NCBI GenBank assembly: GCA_028829895.1
Contig: CM054182.1
Span: 84,376,046-84,440,045 of the forward strand
From: Sinotaia quadrata
Lineage: Eukaryota; Mollusca; Gastropoda; Architaenioglossa; Viviparidae
Direction of reading: 5' to 3'
Length of the DNA stretch: 64,000 nt
Part shown: one piece after another, positions 55,180 to 64,000 of the stretch
How the letters are laid out: the number at the start of each line of letters is the position of its first letter
Position numbering within the stretch: position 1 is the first letter of the stretch
The notes under the pieces: generated by a model
Seen by the model: only the letters and a program-made list of their open reading frames with translations
The model's database searches: none
What the model was told of the DNA's origin: nothing
Position numbers and translations under genes: made by a program

Positions 55180-55416
55180 AATTATTAGACTTCAGAAAAA
55201 GAATGTCTCGGAAATGTCTGGGCAGTCCAGAAATTCCAAGCGTATCTATATGGTATGCATTTTGTTATTTATACAGATCATCAACCTCTCACCTACTCAC
55301 TCGACTAAGGCAAACGGGTGTTGACCAGGGGGTCATTACTACTACAACAGTATAGATAGACTGTGGAAGTCATCAAAGGCACAGACAACGTAGGGGCTAA
55401 CTATTTGTCCAGAGAA
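55180..55416 (+). pseudogene. Ty3/gypsy-type retrotransposon RNase H fragment, dead
   Basis: One frame reads TSEKECL, then VWAVQKFQAYLYG, then YTDHQPLTY and a final LSRE, the characteristic end of the RNase H domain in Ty3/gypsy polyproteins. In-frame stops break it at several points. No protease, reverse transcriptase body, integrase or LTR is visible nearby, so only a relic remains. It lies between the two convergent genes. Confidence 0.8.
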
Positions 55417-56266
55417 GTAGAAATGGAAGTGTAAGTACATGAGTTCTGTAAATGTTTTGAAATCCTCATATAAATATTTTGTATCTTCTCTACATTTGAG
55501 AGGAAGGAATGATCTTAACTAGAGCTCCTTTATATAATGCTAACATTACTGTGTATGTTGTATTTTCCCATCATAAGGAGAAAAGAAATAATATTAATAA
55601 TTTTTGCATATGATTTGCGTTGTATTCCTTAAGCGTAAAGACATAAACGGATCATGTCTCTAACTTCTAATAAAGGAATTGTAATGATTTTTCTTGATGA
55701 ATTGTTTTGTATTTCTTCTTTAAATGTGGAGCCAAAAAACGGTCATTTCCCAACTTACAATGAGAGAAATTAATATATTTGATATCTTAATGCTCAGTGA
55801 TTATTAAGGCATGTAAAATTATATTAACTTTATTTCTAAACGTGTTGAATTAATTATGTGTAGGTCTTAAAACTGACAGGATTTTTTGTCTTAAAACTGA
55901 CAGGATTTTTTATCTTATGAATATTTATGCGTTTGTCTTAAAACCAACATAGAATTTTTATTAACCAGTTCTTAATTTTGTTCTCAAAAAAAAACAACTG
56001 GATAATCTGATCAGAATGGTTCTAAAGCTCACAATATTTTTAAAAAGCATATTCTTAATTAGTTCCACCAAAAACTGGATGAGACCAGTTCTCATTTGTT
56101 ATACAAACAACTGGGTGACTGGGATGAGATTGTTTCTTAATTAATTTCATAAACATTAGTCTGAGAAGAGTTTTAAATTTACACTTTTTAAAATGGTGGT
56201 TATTTCAAGGCTTGAAGTTGGCTCTTATTTTGGTTCACAATATGCTGGAAGACCTTGGGGCTGAGT

Positions 56267-58798
56267 TTAAATACTCTGCAAGTTAACCGTTGCAGAAAAT
56301 TTCCATCTTAGGTTTTTGTCATGAGTTAACATCTTTCTCATATAGCTGCCATATAATAAACTAGTTTTGTTGGTTTCCAAATCCTGAAAAACAAAAGCTG
56401 TAAAGGGGAGCAATTTATGAGTAATGCTTGTTAGGTAGTACCCTTTAATACAAACTCTAATGTCACTAAACTCTACAACGAAAGCTTCAGATGAAACACC
56501 TAAAATTATCTGTTTCAAATTTAAATCATTGTTGGAATGAGATTTTATCAAACTTGAATTCATTTTCCTTTTGGACTTATCCTGTAAAGAACATCTTCCA
56601 TTATCCTGAACATGATGTTGGTTGACAGGACAAGATCGAGGAATTTCTCTGCTGCAGTCAGTCAATGCTGGTACTCTGCTCCTAGTCTCGTTGTGGACAC
56701 AAATATGATTTTGGGGAGAAATTGTTAAAGTTTTCATAGTAGATGTAATTTGGTGGCTTCCTATGTATGGAACATTGTTTATAGAGGAAGCAGATAAATT
56801 CTCTCCCTTAACATCATACTTGTCGCAGTGCGTGTTAAGAGAACTACTTGATATGCTCTGGTCTAGTGAATTCTCTCCATTAACACAAGACTGGTGACAG
56901 TGTGTCTCACACATTTCACTTGATGATCTTTGGTCAAATGAATACTGTCCCTCATCATAAAATACTTCACACACTCCACCTGATGAATTCTGGCAAAAGT
57001 TCCTCACATCTGAACAGGGAGGCAATTGTGCTTTATTTCTTTCTACAGAATCCAGAATATCATTATTATTATTGAAAACATAACTGCCACTACGAATTTT
57101 TGCTTTGTCCAATCTGCAGGGACTGTGCACTTCTTTGCTGTCCACAGACTTTCGTTTCTCTTGCTTTTCATGATCAGAAACTACAAGTTTACTGCTATCT
57201 GCAGTTATTTCTGGAATAAGTTCTGTTTCTTTTACTACTAGTCTTGCAGGCACGTGTTCAGTGTCTATAGTAAATTGCAACTGTAATTTCTTCATTGCTG
57301 TTATCTGTACTTCTGGGCAGGAATCATCTGCAGGGAAAGTGGGTACTATAAACACAACTGTTTCTATTTCACACAGATGTAAGAACCATCCACTGGGGGC
57401 GCAGACATAGCTCTGGACTTTGGCTATTGTGGTGTCCACCTTTTGTTTTGACTCATTCAAGAATGCATGGGTGTCAAGAATACTTCTTCTTGCACGGCGG
57501 ATGGTGTCTGTTACACTTCTACATCTAGATTCCAAAGGATCGTTTTTTTCTAGAATATGGTCCACTGTAATTGGGTCCAGTGCCTCAGACTGAGCTGACC
57601 ATCTAAAACACGAAACAACAGTAGGGATATTATTACTATGTCATTTGTGTTATTGTGTTTGGGGTGCTTTTAGCCAACATTATTAGCACCTTTAGATTCT
57701 CTCTTTCACACTAGATTGCTATCTGTTTCAAACACAAATGCATAGGGTAAAAATAAAATCTAACAAATGTAATGGACCACAATACTGTGTACAGGTATAT
57801 GCTAAGGTTGTAATTAGCAAACTTATTATTAAGGAGCACACATAAGTCTATATTTTATACATCAGGAAATAAATCAGGGTTGTTATGTCAGAAAAGTGAA
57901 AAATGAATGCATCCTATCAATTTGGGAGACAGGGTTGTTTGTGGAGCAAAAAAAAACAAAGTAAACTTTTAGTATGGTTATCCTCATCAGTACCAAAGTC
58001 ATCATAGTGATAAATGAAACATATCTCTCACCCAAGTACATGAGGTGATATAGTGCTTCTTATTTGTGCATTGTGTAAATATACATGCATATAGGTAATA
58101 GCAAAAATCTATGAAGTAAGTAGTGATCAAGTTTTAATATAACAAAACCACAAAAAAATTGTTTCCCTGCCATGCCGTTTTACATTTAATACAACACGAC
58201 CTGTAAATGAATTTTTTAAAAGTACATAAGTACATGGAAAATGAACTTGAAATACTTCACTAAGTTTTAAATCTATAACTCAATTCCTTCCATCATACCT
58301 GTGTTGTGGAGAAAGACCCATCAAGGAAATTAATCGATCAAACTCTTTCCCATTCCTAGTCTCAGTAGGGGAAGAACTTCGATCCATTTCCTCATTCAAT
58401 CGCACAATTTCAGGCAGTGGTGCACTCTGCCAAGAAAGAACTGGCAGATGCTCCTGTGAGACCATTTTGGAAGCCTCTACTATGGTGCCGGTTGTGAAAT
58501 CATTCTCGATTACATCATCGCTGGTGTCCTTCAAAACCTGATCAGTTGCCTTATTGCTCCAGCTTCCCTGACCAACGAGCTCCACAAGGTTTGTTATTTG
58601 ACCTGTGTATTTAAGATTCGGTGTCGGAAGCGACCTCCTAGCTGGCGTGTCTCTCTTTGAAGTTTGCCGCTTCTTTTGTGAACAGGATGTCAGGGACAAT
58701 AGCGCTGGGTGGGCCTCGGAAGATGAATTAAGAAAAGAATTCATGTTCAAAGTGAGATCAATGCTGCGGGATTTTTCCTTGGGGGGTGGGGAGAACAT
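56267..58798 (-). CDS. Uncharacterised ~611-aa protein, two coding exons
   Basis: Exon 1 is 58798 down to 58299; exon 2 is 57602 down to a TAA at 56267-56269. The 696-base intron has a GTATGA donor and a TTTTAG acceptor, and the split Arg codon joins ...GLSPQHR to WSAQSEALDP. The ATG at 58796-58798 follows an in-frame TGA directly, so the start is likely, though its context is weak. The N-terminal ~160 residues are Ser/Pro/Thr-rich and disordered (FSPPPKEK, TPARRSLPTP). A probable helix follows (CRSVTDTIRRARRSILD, then ESKQKVDTTIAKVQ), then a Ser-rich region with about 2.5 copies of a 24-residue Cys/His-containing repeat (GENSLDQS...THC). The last ~70 residues look folded (EAFVVEFSDIRVCIKGYYL, LLPFTAFVFQDLE). 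I do not recognise the family. The gene is convergent with the Ufd2-UBC gene. Confidence 0.75.
57603..58298 (-). other. Intron of the minus-strand gene
   Basis: AT-rich, GT-AG, no other feature seen. Confidence 0.75.
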
Positions 58799-60752
58799 TC
58801 ATGGAATTAGTTAACAGTTCATTGCGCGAATCAAGCAAAGAAGTAATAATTAACAAATACAGTTCATGTAGGCTTAATAATCATGGTGTTTCTGTGTGTG
58901 AGGTGTAGATGAACTTTTTTGGCTTTTTGTATATTTGTTAGGAATACTGGATGGGATTTTTCAGCATGGTGCATGTGGTAGAGGCTGAGGACACTTCTTA
59001 TTTCATCAGACAAGTCTCAGTTTATATATGTACTGTGACAGTTGTAACGGTCGCGCTGTGGTAAAAGGGATGCAAGTTCATTTTAAAAGCAGCTAAGAAT
59101 TATTTTGCACTTATTGCAGATGTTGCCACAAACCATCTGGTATATATTATTAATTTTTTTAAATACAATAAAACCCACTTGCTGTTACTCATTAATAATT
59201 TAAAGTAGGTACTTCTATTATTCACCAAAACTTTGATATAATTTTTTTAATTGTGAAATCGTAGCTCTCAAATTTAATATAATAATTAATTCTGGATGAG
59301 TTTATTTAAGAAGATTCTGTTTAACGGGTGTGCTTTGTTTTGTAACTGTAAGTACCTCCGAAAAGAGAGAGGTATGGGGGCTACTATTCCTACGGCTGAG
59401 TTATGGGTTTTACTTGATCTTCAGTAATTGGTTGACCCTGATCTTTCTCTCTCTTTTCTTTCCCCGTTTTAATTTAACGCTGACGTTATATCTGTGGCTG
59501 CTTCAAATCGATTCTTTTATTTCAGTTTCACCGTACTTGTACTGTTCTCTCAAACTGAAATTTATGTAGGTTGAAGCCTGCCTTTGTAATGTCTCCCTGA
59601 TTTAGTAACTTTTTACTTGCCTTATATTTATCCTGCCATTCTTACTGGAAAATCGTCCTTTTGTTAACACACACACATATTTGTTTGTGTCAGTACATCC
59701 AAAGCATTTTGTTCTCTTTTTGCTGTCATGACAAAGGTCAAGATCACGCAAGTTTGGGAGCAATACGTCATTTCCTCCACGAACTTTCTCACAAACTTTT
59801 GCAAGTGCCGTGAATTTCGCGTGCAAGCACGATACTTTGAGTTTCTGCTGTTTTGTTTTTGTTTTATTTTACTGTGTTCATATAGAGGAATGCGTGCTTT
59901 GATCGTCTGTTAGATTCTTAGAGATTAGGAGATATACTTTCCATAACCCTTGAAAAATTTTTGTTTAAATATGTAGTCTACCACAAGATTTTGTTGGCAG
60001 CTCGTTCATTTTCGGTATTTCTGAATTTTTTAAATTATATGTATACTGCCTAGACATTTTCTTTATTATTGCAAAAACATCTTGGGGGAGGGGGTAGATA
60101 ATTTCCTGATGGAATCTCTAGGCTTCTCGTTTATTTTTAACACCCTCACGTCACACGTTGTGACGCGCTAATTTAAATTTTGCGTCAATGAATTTGAACG
60201 TCATTAAAAGTTCTTTAAATGAAGAGCCTTGTCAGATATTTTACTAGAAAATAATTTAAAATCGGTGCCCCAAAAAGTCTGCTAAAACCATCATTCTTTG
60301 CAAGAAACAAAATCAATGTTCTCTCTACTGACAGTTTGCAGTCCATTGGCAATCCAAACAGTCTACGCCTAGATCGGGTGGGGTGGGGGTGAACTCCTTA
60401 ATTTTCAGTAGGAACTTAAATATATTTTGAGGCGTAGATTTTAACGGGGTTGGATTCATATTTAGCGAAGTAATCTCCAGGCTACATTTAGCTTAATCAA
60501 CATGATAATGTCCATTATTAGTTGCAAGCTATTTTAACTTTGTGTGTGTGTATTACCTTTTAGATGTTAGATATAGATAGAATTTGATTGAATATCTAAG
60601 GCAACTAGCTACTACTATAATAATAAACTATTCTTTACAAAAAATACCCCAATAATTACTTACTGATATCATTATATAATATATATGATGTTAAGCAGCC
60701 AGTATGAGGAATAACAAAATTATCAAATACCAAATTCCACTTCATCCCTTAC

Positions 60753-60789
<37 letters not shown>

Positions 60790-60880
60790 CTACGAAAGCC
60801 ATACAACACCATTTTCTGACAGACACTATACTCTTCCACCATATATTCTGATTTACACAGAAACAGTCTAAATAATGTAA
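58799..60880. other. Upstream flank of the minus-strand gene; no gene supported
   Basis: The promoter of the minus-strand gene should lie here. No TATA-type element stands out. Short open frames near 59330-59900 have no family features. A (CA)n run is at 60758-60788. Confidence 0.5.
60149..60165. promoter_or_regulatory. 17-bp palindrome with two CRE half-sites
   Basis: CGTCACA-CGT-TGTGACG is a perfect inverted repeat with TGACG half-sites facing outward, like CREB/ATF-family sites. Function is inferred from sequence alone. Confidence 0.35.
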
Positions 60881-60889
60881 TCAAATGTG

Positions 60890-61345
60890 AATTTCCTTAC
60901 ATTACAAGAACGAGATGATGTGAATACAACAAAATGCGATTTTCTTTACGTATTGTGCAGGAACGATACAGTCTTGACCACAAAATGTGAATCTCTTTAC
61001 GTATTGTGTAGGAACAATACAGTTTTGACCACAAAATGTAAATCTCTTTACGTATTGTGCAGGAACAATACAGTTTTGACCACAAAATGTTAATCTCTTT
61101 ACGTATTGTGCAGGAACAAAGCTGTTAGCATACTATAAAATGTGAGTCTCTCTGAACAAAACAGTTTGAATATCATATACATATTGTAAAGGAACAAAAC
61201 AGTTTGAATACCAAAAAATCTGAGAGTCTCTCTTTACATATTGTTCAGAAACAAAACAGTTTGAATACCATAACATTTTCTTACATATTGTACAGAAACA
61301 AAACAATGTGAATATAACAAAATGTTATTTTTCTTACATATTGTC
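60890..61345. repeat. ~51-60-bp tandem repeat, ~8 copies
   Basis: 'tctctttacgtattgtgcag' + 'gaacaatacagttttgacca' + 'caaaatgt' repeats; the right half is degenerate. Confidence 0.85.
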
Positions 61346-61365
61346 CAGAAGCAACTCAATGTGAA

Positions 61366-61373
61366 TGACGTCA
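61366..61373. promoter_or_regulatory. Full CRE site TGACGTCA
   Basis: A perfect 8-bp cAMP-response element consensus just right of the tandem array. Confidence 0.35.
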
Positions 61374-61917
61374 TATCTGAATGGAGGAGTTGCTTATATA
61401 TTTTTTAAACTAAAATTTTATAACTTTAATTTTTATGATCGAAAATTTGAACGTCTTTCTTGAAAAGAGCTACGAATATTGTTCGAAATAATATATATAT
61501 ACTTTTATTTTGTTTCTAATAAACCTAACAATATCTCTTCTTTTCTCATCAATGAACGCATAAATAGACCGGAGTTTGCAGTGTTTGTTATTCGTGCAGG
61601 ATCCTGCAACAGTAATGCTTGAAAAGCCTGGTGTTCGGTGCTTTACAATACTTATGGCCAAACCGAGACGGATCCGATGTCGAAATGTTCCTCGGTCCTT
61701 GATGTGGGTGTCGCCACCCCAATATCCACCCGTCAGTCACCGTGCTGCTGTGCAACGTAAACACGTGAGCGAAACAGCAGATTTGTGATGCGTGCGTAGA
61801 CTTTTGAGAATCGCAACAAGGGGACAGGTAATTTGTATCCGACTGCACTTATTTACATGATCCCGGGGAGGATTCATTGTTGACCTGCCGGTTGCGAACA
61901 CAGGTAATGAGGTTCCG

Positions 61918-61935
61918 AGCACCAGAGGGCGCTGC
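61918..61935 (+). promoter_or_regulatory. CTCF-like motif
   Basis: 'caccagagggcgctgc' matches the core of the CTCF consensus (CCASYAGRKGGCRC) apart from flanking positions. A second, opposite-strand match, 'gcgccctctac', is at 63429-63439. Confidence 0.3.
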
Positions 61936-62992
61936 GAGGGGTATAGCAAAGGATGCAAAGTTGAAAGGGTAATAGACGCTGGCAACCTAGTTGCTGGTCT
62001 CAGGTGTCAGAAGGAAAATTACCTGTCTGCATGAGACTTTTGGCGGCTTAATTCGTTTCTGCCAGAGAATTTAGCTTTCAAACGTTAAGATTTCTATTTC
62101 ACATTATTTTATGTCGCATTTATATGTTTCGAGTTTTAACGGAGGGCAAAGAAAAAAAAAACAGTGTTTGTTTTCACAAAGAGTTCACAACACTTCATGG
62201 ATCCTGCGTTTTGTAACGCGTCCAGCAGCCACGAAAGCCCTCTTAAAAATCATTGGCAACTAAGACTGAACTTCTCTAACGCTGACACCCGCTTGAATAA
62301 ATTTGAGTGCAGCATTTAAAATGCGCCACTTCAGAAATATCTATATTTTTATAAGTAAACCCATTTAATAGTGGGATGGATTTTTAATATTTAAAAAAAT
62401 ATATCTCGTCATTCGCAACTGACATCGCGGCACATTCATTGAGAATTTTTCTTGAGCTTTCTTGAACTTGTCTACTCTCAAACCGTGGTGGCCCTCTACA
62501 GAGAACTGGAGTTCACCCTGGGTGGAGATGCATTGAGGTTGAATGCTTAATTCAGTCAATTCACGTTTGTATTGCGAAAGATTTAATTAATATCTGCGTT
62601 CAAGACTAGGCTCTATCGTCGATCAAACTTACCCACCCGATAGTTCGCTTCTTTTATAATGGGTGGATGGTTGTGTGTGTGCGTGCGTGCGTGCTTGATT
62701 ATACGTGTTACGAGTGCAGAACATACATTCGTAGATCTTTACAGTTTACTTATTATAAAGTGACCTTCTCGCTAACTGCATGCGGATGTCCAGAAAGTGT
62801 TAGTATCCATAGCAACAGAATATTTCATTTTGCGTAAAACATTTGAACACACGATGATCGGAAGCTGACTAATTTACTCGACTCAATGTGTGCAAACAAA
62901 ACAAAATAAACAAACACCACGAAATAAATAACAATGATCTAAATATGTAAGATTGACTACACACGACCAAATGAGAACACCAACATAGGAGT

Positions 62993-63052
62993 AGACGTCT
63001 TGACGTCATTCTAATTAGACACCCCCGTCATCATGATGCTCAGTGGACGTCA
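62993..63052. promoter_or_regulatory. Cluster of CRE-like sites
   Basis: AGACGTCT (62993-63000), TGACGTCA (63001-63008) and GGACGTCA (63045-63052) lie within 60 bases. The surroundings are more CpG-rich than the rest of the window, which fits a promoter, perhaps of a gene beyond 64000. Confidence 0.4.
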
Positions 63053-63059
63053 TCACACA

Positions 63060-64000
63060 GACTTAGTGCGCGTAAGGAATTCCTACGTACAGCACCACGA
63101 ACAGAGCAGCACGGGTGGCAGTAGCCGAGTGGGGTGTCTGTAAATAGGCCCGCTCTGTGGTAGAGTGGGTCGCCACGGTGTCGTCAAAGCTTCGACCCTC
63201 CGCTGCGCACGCATTGTGCCGAGGCGCCACGATGTGCGGCCTACAATTACACCCATCCTCCCCTCCCAACCCTCGTCGCAGCATTCTGTTTAGCGCGCTA
63301 GGTGTGAAAAATCAAACCCGCGACTCTCCCCTGCTTCGTTATGGCAATCAGGCAAAGCTCCAGTTTTTGAGCTTGCACATGGAGTTTCGTGCAGCATACC
63401 CATTATCTTTCCCTTGCTGTGACATACGCGCCCTCTACTCAGTATTTATCGCAGCCAGTGGTTGCTGCTCTTTGGCGCTCGTGTCCCAGTGGGTCCTGAC
63501 GCGAAGCTGCTAGCTGGACGGCACCTGACCATATGACACAGGAGGGAGAGAAAAGGCTTTTGGAACTTGGTGTTCGGGGGCCCGGTGTCGCAGAAACCGG
63601 TTATCAAACGAGGAGGCTTGAATGGTCAGAATTGTGACACGCGAAATGGTCAGTTCGCTTCTGTGTGCCTGGGATGCCACACCAAATACATCTTCGAAAC
63701 TATGTAGTCACTTTTAAAAAAAATTATTATTGAAATAGCGTGATACTCCATCCGCCCACCCCTGTACAGTCACTGTTCACAGTTCTGTGCGCACTAAAGC
63801 AAAGCGTGAAGTTGCCTGTGCCGGGGCTGATTTCCATCGTTTATTGGAAATTAATAGGTCTGAAGGAAGAGAGAGGTGACAAAGGGGAGATAAGGCCAAG
63901 CGCAAATCCCCAAAGCGTTCGGCGTTTATTATCGTATCTTGTTGTCGTTTTAGTGTCAAGAATCTTATCGCGATCGATGTAATCTTAGCCTCAGGATACC
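63060..64000. other. GC-richer right end, no gene supported
   Basis: Base composition shifts towards GC with many CpG. Open frames at 63157-63513 and 63740-63982 show no family features or clear splice partners. It could be promoter or 5' UTR of a gene off the right edge. Confidence 0.4.

Noticed and set aside
59602..59913. Minus-strand 74-codon frame with spaced Cys residues
   Set aside because: No clear zinc-finger spacing, no splice partner, and it lies in the probable promoter region of the minus-strand gene.

Overview
The window is AT-rich animal nuclear DNA, with exons separated by long introns, GT-AG splice junctions, and no operons or bacterial signals. The introns are full of minisatellites. 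Overall style suggests an invertebrate, most likely a mollusc or other lophotrochozoan; the phylum is a guess, since no taxon-diagnostic sequence is present.

Layout: (1) 1-~1070 holds the last exon of a plus-strand gene for an EF-hand, single-pass membrane protein; the rest lies off the left edge. (2) 2839-48535 is one large plus-strand gene that I could rebuild as 29 coding exons with matching phases, about 1541 aa. Its centre is a Ufd2/UBE4 (ubiquitin chain-elongation factor E4) core. Where UBE4A/UBE4B carry a U-box, it has a complete E2 ubiquitin-conjugating (UBC) domain of the BIRC6/UBE2O type with its catalytic cysteine. This E4-core/E2 fusion is the main discovery candidate. (3) ~48.5-56.2 kb is the 3' flank: a tandem array that includes the stop codon, a ~1.67 kb insertion inside that array, poly(A) signals, more minisatellites, a dispersed repeat and a dead Ty3/gypsy RNase H fragment. 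(4) 56267-58798 is a two-exon minus-strand gene for an unrecognised, mostly disordered ~611 aa protein, convergent with the fusion gene. (5) 58.8-64 kb has no gene I can support; it is more GC-balanced on the right and holds several CRE-like sites and two CTCF-like motifs, as expected of a promoter or boundary region.

Two structural themes stand out. First, several tandem arrays in the big gene appear to have grown from exon edges: their units contain splice sites, coding bases or the stop codon (exons 6, 8, 12, 16, 18, 24, 29, and an internal piece of exon 19). Second, intron 26 holds an inverted repeat with two 181-bp arms that look identical by eye, which would fold into a long hairpin in the pre-mRNA. 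A ~1.2 kb non-autonomous hAT-like element with matching terminal inverted repeats and an 8-bp target duplication (7/8) sits in intron 17.

All exon boundaries come from reading frames, splice consensus and remembered family alignments. No search, alignment or RNA evidence was available.
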